The notes: generated from the letters alone by a model not told the origin. A stretch of 64,000 bases of DNA from Candidatus Cohnella colombiensis (GCA_029203125.1 CP119317.1:1922001-1986000); one strand, 5' to 3'. Numbered from the stretch's first letter, positions 42,867 through 53,570 are shown. Numbers and translations are program-made.

Positions 42867-43328
42867 CTACTCACCTAACTGTTCTAATTGTATAATTTCA
42901 CCACGATTCAGCACCTCGGAAAGGTTGAGCAATATCAATAACCGAGTTTCACTTACTTTAGCCACACCGCTTAAATACTTCGCTCTAATGCCACCAACAA
43001 CTTCAGGTGGGCTTTCAATCGTGTCACTCATGACATCAATGACATCATTCGCAGAATCAACAATAAATCCAACCTCAAGATCATTCGCAGCGACAATAAT
43101 GATTCGTGCGTTTTCACCTAGATCTGATTCTGGAAGTCCAAAGCGTCCACGTAGATCAATTACAGGGATCACAACGCCACGCAAGTTAATGACACCTTTA
43201 ACGAATTCTGGTGTCTTCGGTACACGAGTAATCGAGGTGAGACGTTCTATTGTACGAACTTTATCTACTTCAATTCCGTACTCTTCTTTTCCAAGAGTAA
43301 ATACGATTACTTTCATTTCTTCTGCCAT
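42867..43328 (-). CDS. cheW: Chemotaxis coupling protein CheW
   Basis: This 153-residue CheW-domain protein links receptors to CheA. Typical stretches are GKEEYGIEVDKVRTIER, GVINLRGVVIPVIDLRGRFG and the C-terminal LLILLNLSEVL. ATG 43328 has an AGGGAGGG site. It lies between cheA and cheC. Confidence 0.97.
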   Translation of the reverse strand: MAEEMKVIVFTLGKEEYGIEVDKVRTIERLTSITRVPKTPEFVKGVINLRGVVIPVIDLRGRFGLPESDLGENARIIIVAANDLEVGFIVDSANDVIDVMSDTIESPPEVVGGIRAKYLSGVAKVSETRLLILLNLSEVLNRGEIIQLEQLGE

Positions 43329-43357
43329 GAATAACCCTCCCTATTAAGTACCATCTT

Positions 43358-45427
43358 TTACTTAATGAGTGCATTTGGATCAATAATTAATGCCACATAA
43401 CCGTCACCAAGAATTGTCGCACCCGACACCAGACCTAAGTTACTACTTAAATATTTTCCGAGTGGTTTTAGTACGATCTCACTTTGTCCGATGAATTCGT
43501 CAACGAGGACGCCTACCATCTTGTCCCCTTTTCGAACGATCAACAATTCCGATTCTTCCTCTTGCTCATCATTAAAATCAGGACAATCTACAAGCTGCGA
43601 TAAGGATACCACTGGAATAATCGAATTGCGATAATCGATAATGCTTGTGCCATGCAAAGAACGAATGCTCGATCTTGGAATCGAACCTGTCTCCACAATG
43701 GAAGAAAGCGGAAATGCGTACTTCTCAGAACCTAGCTTAATCATCATCGCCGTAATAATCGAAAGAGTGAGCGGAAGTTGAATGGAAAACTTCGTACCAG
43801 CTCCATACTTTGATGTAACAGATACATGTCCGCCTAAAGCGATAATCTTCGATCGTACAACGTCTAGTCCGACTCCACGACCAGAAATATCTGACACGAT
43901 GTCTGCTGTACTGAATCCAGCAGCAAAGATCAGCATATTGATGTCGTCATCGGTAAGCTTCTTAGCTTCATCAGGAGTAACGACACCGCGCTTGATTGCT
44001 GTCTCCAACACCTTGTCACGATTAATTCCTTTACCGTCCTCCTCTATTTCGATGAAGACGTGATTGCCGCTATGAAATGCTCGCAAATTTACAGTTCCAG
44101 TTTCTGACTTGCCAGCCTTGACACGATCAGAGATCGATTCAATACCATGGTCGACCGCATTTCGGATTAAGTGAACAAGTGGATCGCCAATTTCATCAAT
44201 GACTGTTCGGTCTAGCTCTGTCTCCGCTCCAGTAATAATGAGATCGACTTTCTTGTCTAGTGACTTCGCTAAATCTCGTACCATTCGTGGGAAGCGATTG
44301 AATACACTCTCTACTGGAACCATGCGAAGCTTAAGTACGATATTTTGCAAATCTGTGCTAACTCTTGCCATATGCTCAACCGTTTCAGTCAAGTCGTTAC
44401 GATGAACCTCTGAAGCTAACTGCTCTAGTCTAACTCGGTCGATCAATAACTCACTGAATAGGTTCATCAAGGAGTCAAGTCGCTCAATATCTACCCTGAT
44501 CGTACGTGGTGCAGCACTACCTGAACTCGGTGCACTTGCTGCTGGACGTGCTGCTGTTCCATCCACAGGTTTCGCTATTGCTGCTGCAGTTTCTTGCTTT
44601 GCTTCTTCTTTGATTTGCTGATTCGTCGCTGTTTCTTCGAGCTCGGAAAGTGATCCCTGATCCAGCTTCACTAGTGTCACAGATTCAATCTCTGAAACTC
44701 GTGAAATACTTTCCTGCAGCGATGCTTCGTCCACTTGAGTAATGTAATAGACAGAAAAACTTCTTTCAAACTTCTCTTGCTCGATATCTTGCACAGAAGG
44801 ATATGATTTAACAACTTCCCCGTTACGCTCAAGTACATCGAACACCATATATGCACGTGCAGCTTTAAGTACACAATCCTCACGAACCATAACTTCAATA
44901 TAGAAGGCACTGTGACCGCCCTCTAATGACTGGGAGAGAATCGAGCGTTGATACTGATCAAGCTGAATCGAACCACGTGCGGAACCGATCGTACCTGATG
45001 ACGATTTCGCTGTCGATTGGGATGTTGCTGGTGCTGTAGCACCGACATCTCCTTTTACGATCCCTTGAAGTGTTACTACGAGATCTTGAACGTCGCCAGT
45101 ACCCATTCCGCCATCGATGACATCCTGTACCATTGCTTCCAGTGCGTCAAGACATTTGAACAGTGTATCGAAGATGTGACTATTCATGCTCAATTTACTA
45201 TTGCGCACGAGATCCAGTACATTTTCCATCTCATGTGTAAGTGCCGCAAGATCTTTAAACTCCATCGTCGCTGACATTCCCTTGAGCGTATGCGCTGAGC
45301 GGAATATCACTTGAACGATGCTAATGTCTTCTGGCTGCTGCTCTAGCTGAAGCATTTTTTCATTGAGAGATTGCAAGTGATCATTAGCTTCATCAATGAA
45401 GATCGATAAATATTGGTTCATTTCCAC
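43358..45427 (-). CDS. cheA: Chemotaxis histidine kinase CheA
   Basis: This 689-residue kinase has domain P1 with the phosphorylated His46 in RSAHTLKGMS, P2 for CheY/CheB binding (about 165-265), an Ala/Pro linker, the P3 dimerisation helices (about 305-370), the P4 ATPase with HLIRNAVDHGIES and GRGVGLDVVRSKI, and P5 CheW-like domain at the end. It passes phosphate to CheY and CheB. GTG 45427 has AGGAGGTG seven bases upstream. Confidence 0.97.
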   Translation of the reverse strand: MEMNQYLSIFIDEANDHLQSLNEKMLQLEQQPEDISIVQVIFRSAHTLKGMSATMEFKDLAALTHEMENVLDLVRNSKLSMNSHIFDTLFKCLDALEAMVQDVIDGGMGTGDVQDLVVTLQGIVKGDVGATAPATSQSTAKSSSGTIGSARGSIQLDQYQRSILSQSLEGGHSAFYIEVMVREDCVLKAARAYMVFDVLERNGEVVKSYPSVQDIEQEKFERSFSVYYITQVDEASLQESISRVSEIESVTLVKLDQGSLSELEETATNQQIKEEAKQETAAAIAKPVDGTAARPAASAPSSGSAAPRTIRVDIERLDSLMNLFSELLIDRVRLEQLASEVHRNDLTETVEHMARVSTDLQNIVLKLRMVPVESVFNRFPRMVRDLAKSLDKKVDLIITGAETELDRTVIDEIGDPLVHLIRNAVDHGIESISDRVKAGKSETGTVNLRAFHSGNHVFIEIEEDGKGINRDKVLETAIKRGVVTPDEAKKLTDDDINMLIFAAGFSTADIVSDISGRGVGLDVVRSKIIALGGHVSVTSKYGAGTKFSIQLPLTLSIITAMMIKLGSEKYAFPLSSIVETGSIPRSSIRSLHGTSIIDYRNSIIPVVSLSQLVDCPDFNDEQEEESELLIVRKGDKMVGVLVDEFIGQSEIVLKPLGKYLSSNLGLVSGATILGDGYVALIIDPNALIK

Positions 45428-45472
45428 AGACAGACACCTCCTGGTTGGCTGAACTTACAGTCACAAATTTGC

Positions 45473-46975
45473 TCATTGGTTCGCCTTCACTTTTTGAACT
45501 ATCATGGATGAGATCTGCTCAAGCGGTAGAATATGCGATGCAGCTCCTAACTCAACAGCAGAACGTGGCATTCCATATACGACACAGGTTTGCTCCGCTT
45601 CAGCAATTGTTGTAGCTGCTCCATCCTCCTGAAGCGCCTTCATTCCTTTTGCACCATCGCTACCCATGCCGGTCATAATAACCGCATGTCGTTTCAACTG
45701 TTTAAACCCAACTAAGGAATCGAACATCTCATCCACGGAAGGCTTATGTCCACTTCTAGGCGCCCCTTCTGTCAGATTGATGCGATATGCACCTTGTACG
45801 TCACAATGTAACGTCATATGCTTGCCCCCAGGCGCAATATAAGCGGTGGCGACCTCAATCAGCTCATTCTGAACAGCTTCCTTAACGTGAATATTGCAAA
45901 ATGTATCCAACCGTTGCGCTAGCGAATGCGTAAATTTAGGAGGCATATGCTGAACAACGAGAATTGGTGCAGGGAAATTTGCCGGTATCCCAGTTAGTAC
46001 CTCATGAAGCGCACGTGGACCTCCGGTTGAAGTTCCAATTGCGACAAGCTGTGTAAAATGTGATGAGCCTTTCGGCTTTGCAGGTTCCACAACTTGAGCT
46101 ATCGGCGGTTTCGGTACATTCACCCTTTCATCCTTCTGCTTTGGAGTAGCTCCGCTCGCTTGTTTTGATACGCTTTCTTTTTTCTGCGGCGCTGTTTTCC
46201 TAGCAGATGATAATGGGGTATCTATTATATTGGATGGTCTCTTAATCGTTGAAGATGGTTCTGGCCTCGTGATCGATGGCTTCGAAACCAGCTTCTTAGG
46301 CTCAACGATCGAACCGGGTGGTGGCTTTGTATGCTCTATTCTCTTCGATGGTGGATCTACAATGTGATTGCGCTTTGGTACACTACCCTCTATTCGCAGT
46401 TCAGTACTACCTTCTTGATCCAGGGTAACTTGTACCTCTTCTATATCCTGCTTTGACGATTTATCCTTATGCTGCTCTACTCTTTTGACCACTCTGCGAG
46501 AGGGAGGCAGTTGGAGAGATTCGGAGATTTTCCGATCCACAACTGCGGGAAGCATTCGGAAAGCGCCTCCTTTGACAGCATCGATTGCAGTGTGTAACTT
46601 GTCAATTAGTTGACCACATACTGTTCGAATATCGAGATTTAAAGCACCGTCTGGCTTTCGAATAAAGTCGAATGCACCATACTGCAAAGCAAGTATCGTA
46701 TCTCGTGTTGCATTATCAGACATCGCAGAGAGCATAATTACAGGAGTAGGACGAGATGCCATGATTTGTCGAAGTGCCTCAATCCCATTCATCTGAGGCA
46801 TCTCCATATCCATCGTAATGATATCAGGCTTTAGCGTTAACGCTAATTCGACCGCCTCTTCTCCATTCGTTGCTGTTGCTAACACTTTAAAGACAGCATC
46901 TGCAGCAATAGCATCACTAAACACTTTGCGCATGAATGGAGAATCATCCACAATGAGCACATTATACTGTGACAT
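45473..46975 (-). CDS. cheB: Chemotaxis methylesterase CheB with extended linker
   Basis: This 500-residue response regulator-methylesterase has a receiver domain (Asp56 in DMEMP, Lys in RKPDG) to about residue 130 and the methylesterase domain from about 306, with Ser316 in GTSTGGP, His343 in VVQHMPP and a late GMGSDGAKGM. The linker (about 140-305) is roughly 165 residues of Lys/Pro/Ser/Glu-rich sequence, much longer than in the usual 350-residue CheB. It demethylates receptors when phosphorylated by CheA. ATG 46975 has an AGGAGGTG site. Confidence 0.96.
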   Translation of the reverse strand: MSQYNVLIVDDSPFMRKVFSDAIAADAVFKVLATATNGEEAVELALTLKPDIITMDMEMPQMNGIEALRQIMASRPTPVIMLSAMSDNATRDTILALQYGAFDFIRKPDGALNLDIRTVCGQLIDKLHTAIDAVKGGAFRMLPAVVDRKISESLQLPPSRRVVKRVEQHKDKSSKQDIEEVQVTLDQEGSTELRIEGSVPKRNHIVDPPSKRIEHTKPPPGSIVEPKKLVSKPSITRPEPSSTIKRPSNIIDTPLSSARKTAPQKKESVSKQASGATPKQKDERVNVPKPPIAQVVEPAKPKGSSHFTQLVAIGTSTGGPRALHEVLTGIPANFPAPILVVQHMPPKFTHSLAQRLDTFCNIHVKEAVQNELIEVATAYIAPGGKHMTLHCDVQGAYRINLTEGAPRSGHKPSVDEMFDSLVGFKQLKRHAVIMTGMGSDGAKGMKALQEDGAATTIAEAEQTCVVYGMPRSAVELGAASHILPLEQISSMIVQKVKANQ

Positions 46976-47044
46976 CTCTACATCACCTCCTGTTCCTCTA
47001 GCTGCTTTACGATCTTATGTAATACGAACATACAACGTAGATAT

Positions 47045-47914
47045 CTAACTCCACAACTTCCTCATCCGAGAGAGAAATCCGACTACACCTCGCTCATGAG
47101 AGCTCGAACGGCCCTCTAGCAGAAAATTCGACGCGATTCGATCAATCCCTTTCGATGCTGCACTATTTGGGAATGCTACCGTTAATGGCGTTTGCTTCTT
47201 CACTGCTTTTGAAACGTTCGTATCATCAGGTATGAATCCAAGAAGTGGAATTTGAATGTCTAAATACTTTTCGGCTACTTGTTGCATATTGTTCGCTGTT
47301 TGATTGCCTTCTCGATCATCCGTAACTCGATTGACGACTAAGCGGAATGTCACTTGATGGCCCATCGTCTTCAGCATCTTAATCAGTGCGTAGGCATCGG
47401 TAATTGAGGTTGGTTCAGGTGTCGTTACGATAATGGTTTCCTCGGAAGCCGTAATGAACTTCACCGTCTCTTTCGATAAACCTGCACCCGTATCAAACAG
47501 GATGTAATCTACATAACCATTCAGTTTACTAATCTGCTCTGCAAAATACTCGATTTCCTTTTCGCTCAAACGAACTAAATCTTGAAATCCAGAGCCACCT
47601 GCAATAAATTGCAACCCACTCGGACCTTTCTGGATAATTTCCCAGATCGATTTTTCACCTTTGAGCAAATGAATCAAATTATATTTCGCGGGTGTTCCTA
47701 ACAACACATCGATGTTCGCAAAGCTTATGTCTGCATCGAATAACAAAACGCTAAAGCCTCGACTTTGAAGTGCAAGAGCGAAGTTCAAGCTGAAGTTGGA
47801 TTTGCCAACACCACCTTTTCCACTCGTTATCGTTACAATTCTCGTCGTTTTTGCTTGCTGGGCATCCTGCGATTGAACTAGATGTCTGAGTGCTTCCGCT
47901 TGATCAATCATCAT
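47045..47914 (-). CDS. flhG: MinD-like ATPase FlhG (YlxH)
   Basis: This 289-residue ATPase has the deviant Walker A GKGGVGKSNFSLN, a Walker B in YILFDTGAGL and a C-terminal basic amphipathic tail for membrane binding. The N-terminal DQAEALRHL motif is the FlhF-activating element known for FlhG. It sets flagellar number and placement with FlhF. The start overlaps the flhF stop by 11 bases. Confidence 0.95.
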   Translation of the reverse strand: MMIDQAEALRHLVQSQDAQQAKTTRIVTITSGKGGVGKSNFSLNFALALQSRGFSVLLFDADISFANIDVLLGTPAKYNLIHLLKGEKSIWEIIQKGPSGLQFIAGGSGFQDLVRLSEKEIEYFAEQISKLNGYVDYILFDTGAGLSKETVKFITASEETIIVTTPEPTSITDAYALIKMLKTMGHQVTFRLVVNRVTDDREGNQTANNMQQVAEKYLDIQIPLLGFIPDDTNVSKAVKKQTPLTVAFPNSAASKGIDRIASNFLLEGRSSSHERGVVGFLSRMRKLWS

Positions 47915-49313
47915 TCGGATCCCCCAATAATTTTTGAATCAAATCTTCAATATCAAATGGCCGAATATCGTCGGGAACCATCTGACCACAGGTGATATAT
48001 GAAATTTGGAACGAGTACTGTCGCGCCAAATTTACAATTGAACCAAATGTATCTGTTTCATCAAACTTTGTTAGCAATAATTGATGGATACCGTATTTCA
48101 CAAACTGCGATGCTACTAGCTTCATGTCGCTATACTTGTGGGTCATGCTCAGAACGAGAAACGTTTCGGACTGTTCACCCGGAGCGAGCAAGCTATTGAC
48201 TTCAGATACGAACAGTTCATTACGATAGTTGCGTCCCGCTGTATCCATAAAGATTAAGTCGCTATCGCTCAGTTTGTTGTATGCGCGTGTTAGCTCGCTT
48301 TGGGAAAATACGACTTCAAGTGGGATATTTAGAATATCAGCGTACGTGCGTAGCTGGTCTACCGCTGCAATACGATACGTATCCGCTGTAATAAAGCCAA
48401 CCTTGCGATGATGTGTGAACGCTTGTTCCGCTGCAAGCTTAGCAATTGTTGTTGTCTTGCCAACCCCTGTCGGACCCACAAAATGAACAATTTTCGTCGT
48501 TGGATGAATCCCCGTACCTTGAGAAGGCTGTAACCAGGACAGCAACGTTGCTCGAGCAATCTCATAAGCACTATGGGTATCATCGCCCTGAAGTTCTAAC
48601 TGCCCATGAACAGCCTCTGCGAATTGTTCAACATAGGCTGGCTCAACTCCATGCTCTGCTAATCGTTTACTGAGCTGCATAACTGCTTCGGACATGCTGC
48701 TCATCGTCTGCTGTTTAGTCAGCTTAGTCATCATATCTTTCATGCTGCGTAGTTCTTGGAGTAATGCTGATGTTTCATCAAATTGTCCTTTAGCATCACG
48801 TGATTCATAAGATTGAACTACACCACTTAGTCCATCTGCTTGAGTAGTTGGCTGATGACTTTGGGTATGATCGGGAGTTTTGCGCATCACATTCATCGCC
48901 GCAATGAACTGTTCCCCTTCAGATGACTTGTCCTCTTTATCTAGCAATTGAGTTGCTACAGGGGTAGAACGGTATGTCTGATCTGCAAATGGCTGTTGTG
49001 AATATCGGTCACGCACGACATTGGCAGGAATCTGCGTCGATGACGCTACTGATTCCTTAACCAACGGCTGCACTTGATCTTCTATTATCGAAGCTCGAAT
49101 CGGTGCAGCGGGTGAAGGCTTTCGGACGGGTGGTTTGTTAGAACCTTCATCGATAGCTGCAATGACTTCCATACGCTTCTTTCGAAACATACCAAGAAAT
49201 CCGCCAATGCGGATTTCCTTCGTATTGAGAATTACTGCATCCGAACCTAGTTCGCTGCGTATCATCTGAACGGCTTCCGGTAGATCGTCAACAATATATC
49301 GCTTTACCTTCAT
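47904..49313 (-). CDS. flhF: SRP-type GTPase FlhF
   Basis: This 469-residue GTPase has an N-terminal basic B domain with a disordered stretch (about 60-185), then an N domain and the SRP G domain with P-loop GPTGVGKT at 280-287, DTAGRNYRNE and TKFDETDTFG. It places the flagellar basal body with FlhG. ATG 49313 overlaps the flhA stop (ATGA). Confidence 0.95.
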   Translation of the reverse strand: MKVKRYIVDDLPEAVQMIRSELGSDAVILNTKEIRIGGFLGMFRKKRMEVIAAIDEGSNKPPVRKPSPAAPIRASIIEDQVQPLVKESVASSTQIPANVVRDRYSQQPFADQTYRSTPVATQLLDKEDKSSEGEQFIAAMNVMRKTPDHTQSHQPTTQADGLSGVVQSYESRDAKGQFDETSALLQELRSMKDMMTKLTKQQTMSSMSEAVMQLSKRLAEHGVEPAYVEQFAEAVHGQLELQGDDTHSAYEIARATLLSWLQPSQGTGIHPTTKIVHFVGPTGVGKTTTIAKLAAEQAFTHHRKVGFITADTYRIAAVDQLRTYADILNIPLEVVFSQSELTRAYNKLSDSDLIFMDTAGRNYRNELFVSEVNSLLAPGEQSETFLVLSMTHKYSDMKLVASQFVKYGIHQLLLTKFDETDTFGSIVNLARQYSFQISYITCGQMVPDDIRPFDIEDLIQKLLGDPNDD

Positions 49314-51343
49314 GCGCTCACCACCCCTACGCTTTGCACTTCTATACTTGGTTCTAATTCGTTATAGGAAAGGACCGGAATATCTTGCATGCTACGTTCT
49401 AACAGTTGACGTAGATACATGCGAATTGTCGGTGATGTTAGAATAATCGGCTGCTGTCCAGACTGGATCAGACGGTTCACTTGTTCTGTTAGTCGTTGAT
49501 AAATTGCTTGCGTCGAAACCGGATCCATCGCTAAGAAGCTTCCTTGTTCCGACTGCTGAACCGCATCTGCAATTTTCTTTTCGACTGAAGGACTAACTGT
49601 AATCACTTTAAGAGGCTCAGCGGCATTTGCATACTGCTGCGTGATCTGTCTCGACAAGCTTTGTCTTACGTATTCTGTTAGTACTTCCGCATCCTTCGTG
49701 TACTTGCCATAATCAGCTAACGTCTCAAAGATTGTGACTAAATCTCGAATCGAAATCTTTTCCTTAAGCAACTTAGCTAACACCTTCTGTACATCCCCAA
49801 CCGATAAAATCGAAGGGATAAGCTCCTCAACCAGTGCAGGATAAGCATCCTTAACACTTTCGACAAGCGATTTTGTTTCTTGTCGACCAATCAACTCGTG
49901 TGCGTATTTCTTAATCACTTCTGTCAGATGAGTTGCTACGACAGATGGTGGGTCAACGACCGTATAACCGGACATTTCCGCACGTTCTTTCGTCGCTTCA
50001 TCGATCCATAGTGCAGGAAGACCGAATGCTGGTTCTTTCGTCTCAATGCCAGTAATCGACACGTCGTCAAAACCTGGACTCATTGCTAAATAGTGATTAA
50101 GTAACAATTCGCCATGAGCCACCATATTTCCTTTCATTTTGATGACATATTCATTCGGTTTTAGTTGAATATTGTCGCGAATTCGGATGACTGGAACAAT
50201 TAGACCCATTTCAAGCGCACATTGTCGTCTAATCATAATGATTCGATCCAGCAAATCGCCCCCCTGCTGTGTATCTGCAAGAGGAATAAGACCATAACCA
50301 AATTCAAATTCAATCGGATCGACCTGCAACAAGCTGATCACACTTTCAGGACTGCGAACTTCTTCGATCTGCTTTTCTTCAACGAGCAATTCTTCTGCCT
50401 GTTGTTGTCGAGTTAGGTTTTTTTGAAGACGGAAACCTGCGAATACTAGTACAGCCGCATAAGGAATCGTACTTATGAAAGGGATTGGTGTTGCAATGCC
50501 TAATAAAGCAACAGTACCCGCAACGATGAAGAGCAGTCTCGGGTAACGAAGCATTTGCTTCGATAAGTCCTCAGCCAGATTCCCATCAGATGCTGCGCGT
50601 GTGACGATAATACCTGACGCCACACTAATGAGCAACGCAGGAATTTGACTGACAAGGCCATCACCAATCGTTAAGATAGAATACGTTTCAAGTGCCTGCA
50701 TAACAGGCATCCCATGAATCGCCATACCGATAATGAAACCAGCAATTATGTTAATAAGGACGATGATAATCGACGCGATCGCATCTCCCTTAACGAACTT
50801 ACTTGCCCCATCCATCGCACCATAAAAATCGGCTTCTTTCTCAATCTTCTCACGTCTTGCTCTTGCTTGCTGTTCATTGATGAGTCCCGCATTAAGATCC
50901 GCGTCAATGCTCATCTGTTTACCAGGCATCGCATCGAGTGTAAAGCGTGCACCAACTTCAGCTACACGTTCCGAACCTTTTGTAATGACGATAAACTGAA
51001 CGACGACTAAAATTAAGAATACGACGAACCCAATTGCAATTTCGCCACCTGCGACGAATCTTCCGAACGTCTCTACGACATGTCCGGCATCGCCCTCTGA
51101 CAAAATAAGCCGAGTCGTCGATACGTTAAGTGCTAATCGAAATACAGTTGTAATCAATAATAAAGTTGGAAAAATCGAAAAATGTAATGCATCCTGTGTA
51201 TTCATTGCAATGAGTAGGATCATAATCGCAATGGAAATATTAATGATGAGCAGGATGTCTAATAGCCAGCTGGGGATTGGAACGACCATCATCAGGACAA
51301 TTCCGATGACACCGATCAATATACTCAAGTCCCGAATTTTCAT
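49310..51343 (-). CDS. flhA: Flagellar export gate protein FlhA
   Basis: This 677-residue protein has eight predicted membrane helices in the first 310 residues, the FHIPEP-like conserved cytosolic loop (about 140-190, DAMPGKQMSIDADLNAGL) and a C-terminal cytosolic ring domain that docks substrate-chaperone complexes. It forms the nonameric ring of the flagellar type III export apparatus. It lies between flhB and flhF. Confidence 0.97.
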   Translation of the reverse strand: MKIRDLSILIGVIGIVLMMVVPIPSWLLDILLIINISIAIMILLIAMNTQDALHFSIFPTLLLITTVFRLALNVSTTRLILSEGDAGHVVETFGRFVAGGEIAIGFVVFLILVVVQFIVITKGSERVAEVGARFTLDAMPGKQMSIDADLNAGLINEQQARARREKIEKEADFYGAMDGASKFVKGDAIASIIIVLINIIAGFIIGMAIHGMPVMQALETYSILTIGDGLVSQIPALLISVASGIIVTRAASDGNLAEDLSKQMLRYPRLLFIVAGTVALLGIATPIPFISTIPYAAVLVFAGFRLQKNLTRQQQAEELLVEEKQIEEVRSPESVISLLQVDPIEFEFGYGLIPLADTQQGGDLLDRIIMIRRQCALEMGLIVPVIRIRDNIQLKPNEYVIKMKGNMVAHGELLLNHYLAMSPGFDDVSITGIETKEPAFGLPALWIDEATKERAEMSGYTVVDPPSVVATHLTEVIKKYAHELIGRQETKSLVESVKDAYPALVEELIPSILSVGDVQKVLAKLLKEKISIRDLVTIFETLADYGKYTKDAEVLTEYVRQSLSRQITQQYANAAEPLKVITVSPSVEKKIADAVQQSEQGSFLAMDPVSTQAIYQRLTEQVNRLIQSGQQPIILTSPTIRMYLRQLLERSMQDIPVLSYNELEPSIEVQSVGVVSA

Positions 51344-51380
51344 GCCGCCCCACTCCCTTCTTTGTTTAATGATCTATAGG

Positions 51381-52475
51381 TTATGCTCTACGTCGGCCCT
51401 TCAAACGATATACATATGCCAGAACCTCTGCAACTGCTTGGAACAGATCAGCGGGGACGCTATCCCCGATCTCCGTTCTTTCATACAGTGCACGCGCGAG
51501 CGGCTTATTTTCCATCATTATAATATCGTGCTGCTTGGCAATCTCCCGAATGCGAAGTGCCAAATAGTCTTGACCTTTGGCGATGACTCTAGGTGCGTCC
51601 ATCTTACTCCCGTCATATTGCAGAGCGACTGCGAAGTGAGTCGGGTTCGTAATAATGACGTCCGCATTTGGCACTTCTTGCATCATTCTCATGAGCGCCA
51701 TCCGTCGTTGTCTTTCACGAATTTTCCCTTTTATTAGCGGATCGCCTTCTTGATTCTTGTGTTCGTCTTTAATATCTTGTTTACTCATCTTCAAATTTTT
51801 CTCATGTTCATACTTTTGATACATATAGTCAGCTATCGCAAGAATAATCATCAGTGCTGAAACATATATTCCAAGCTTCAGCACGAGTCCAGCCACATAA
51901 CTGAACACTTCTTGAATAGGGACTGTCGCTAACGTTAAAAACTTCGATCGTTCTCCCCAAATTACGGTGTATACAACTAAACCTACCGAGAGCATCTTGA
52001 GAGAGCTCTTAAAAAATTCAACTAAAGCTCGGGGTCCGAAGATGTTTTTCGCACCTTTGATCGGATTGAGCTTGTTTAACTTCGGCTTTAATGGCTCCAT
52101 CGTAAGCAACCAACCGATTTGGACATAATAACCGACAAAGATAATTACGATTACGATTACAAAAATCGGTAGGAGGAAGATAATAATTTGAACCATGTAC
52201 TGGTAGAGCATGCTATACACATTTTCAGTAGTAACTTCCATCGTCAACCGATTAAGAAAAACATCATTAAACAACATCAGTATTCGATCACGAAAAAATG
52301 AACCGAGCATCATTAAGCAGCTAATACCCCCGAGCAATATGAATGCGCTCGGAATTTCTCTACTCTTGGCTACTTGCCCTTTCTTTCGACTATCTTGACG
52401 CTTTTTAGGAGTTGCTTTCTCGCTTTTTTCTCCTGCGAACAATTGTAAGTTCATCCTAAGGCGAACTGCTATCAT
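51381..52475 (-). CDS. flhB: Flagellar export switch protein FlhB
   Basis: This 364-residue protein has four membrane helices and the C-terminal autocleavage motif NPTH (277-280), which controls the change from rod/hook to filament export. The N terminus LQLFAGEKSEKATPKK is typical. I use ATG 52475 with AAGGAGG seven bases upstream; the frame is open 11 codons further. Confidence 0.96.
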   Translation of the reverse strand: MIAVRLRMNLQLFAGEKSEKATPKKRQDSRKKGQVAKSREIPSAFILLGGISCLMMLGSFFRDRILMLFNDVFLNRLTMEVTTENVYSMLYQYMVQIIIFLLPIFVIVIVIIFVGYYVQIGWLLTMEPLKPKLNKLNPIKGAKNIFGPRALVEFFKSSLKMLSVGLVVYTVIWGERSKFLTLATVPIQEVFSYVAGLVLKLGIYVSALMIILAIADYMYQKYEHEKNLKMSKQDIKDEHKNQEGDPLIKGKIRERQRRMALMRMMQEVPNADVIITNPTHFAVALQYDGSKMDAPRVIAKGQDYLALRIREIAKQHDIIMMENKPLARALYERTEIGDSVPADLFQAVAEVLAYVYRLKGRRRA

Positions 52476-52504
52476 TACACGCCCTCCTTGAAGATAAACT
52501 TCGT

Positions 52505-53293
52505 TCATACGCCTGCTTTAAAAATAACGAATAGGTTCTCCAATGCGTCAAACATAGCGTCGAACAAAATCTGGAACAATACACCAAAGCCAGGCAACAA
52601 CAACAGTAATATTGAAAGACCTGCCAATATTTTAATAGGAATCCCAATAACAAAAATGTTGAATTGAGGTGCAGTTCTTGCAAGCATCGCTAGTCCGAAA
52701 TCTGTAACAAACATCGTAACGACAATCGGTGAAGCAATTTGTAAGGCTAACATGAATGTATGAGCAAATGTGCGAGTTAAAAATAGAGTAACATCGCCAT
52801 GATAATAGACTTCGAACAAATTATTATCAAGTGGCAGCCATTTATAGCTGTCCATTATCGCTGCTAACAAATAATGATGACCGTTAATCGATAAGAAGAT
52901 GACGATCATCAGCATAAATTTCAAATTACCTAACATTGGAGCTGATACACCGGTAATGGGATCGATTATATTTGCAATTCCGAAACCCATTTGCATATCT
53001 GAAAATGCACCTGCAGTTTGAACGATTGTGAAAAAGAGATATGCGACAAATCCGATTAGTAATCCCGCAAAAATCTCACGTATGATTGAAACAATATAAC
53101 TCGCATTCTGCGCTGTAATGCTCGTATCGTAACCAATATTCAAAAATACGATAATGGAAATGAAAAAAGCTAAACCGATCTTGACCATCGTTGGAAACGA
53201 GCGGGTTGAAAATATGGGTGCGACGACAAAAAAAGCAGAAATCCGACAGAGCACGAGCAGAAAAGCAGGGAAAACCTGCATGATCAGATCCAT
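52505..53293 (-). CDS. fliR: Flagellar export protein FliR
   Basis: This 262-residue protein has about six hydrophobic helices and the family segment DMQMGFGIANIIDPITG. FliR is part of the FliPQR core that forms the export channel. No strong ribosome site is seen before ATG 53293; the short distance from fliQ suggests coupled translation. Confidence 0.95.
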   Translation of the reverse strand: MDLIMQVFPAFLLVLCRISAFFVVAPIFSTRSFPTMVKIGLAFFISIIVFLNIGYDTSITAQNASYIVSIIREIFAGLLIGFVAYLFFTIVQTAGAFSDMQMGFGIANIIDPITGVSAPMLGNLKFMLMIVIFLSINGHHYLLAAIMDSYKWLPLDNNLFEVYYHGDVTLFLTRTFAHTFMLALQIASPIVVTMFVTDFGLAMLARTAPQFNIFVIGIPIKILAGLSILLLLLPGFGVLFQILFDAMFDALENLFVIFKAGV

Positions 53294-53300
53294 TTATGCA

Positions 53301-53570
53301 TCATCCAATATAATTCGCCAAATTTCCGAGCACATTGCTTGCAAAGTCAATCATTACATTCAGAATCCAAGGCCCGAAAATGAGGATGGCCAAAAATACG
53401 GCAATGATTTTCGGAATAAAGGCCAGTGTTTGCTCTTGAATTTGTGTCGTAGCTTGAAAAATACTGACCATTAAGCCGACAATCAACCCAATACCGAGCA
53501 TCGGTGCGCTTACTTTCAATACTGTAAACAGCGCTTTACCAGCTAATCCGATTACAAATTCCGTACTCAT
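53301..53570 (-). CDS. fliQ: Flagellar export protein FliQ
   Basis: This 89-residue protein has two hydrophobic helices separated by the conserved SIFQATTQIQEQTLAFIPK loop. It is a core channel subunit with FliP and FliR. ATG 53570 has a GGAGGG site. Confidence 0.97.
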   Translation of the reverse strand: MSTEFVIGLAGKALFTVLKVSAPMLGIGLIVGLMVSIFQATTQIQEQTLAFIPKIIAVFLAILIFGPWILNVMIDFASNVLGNLANYIG

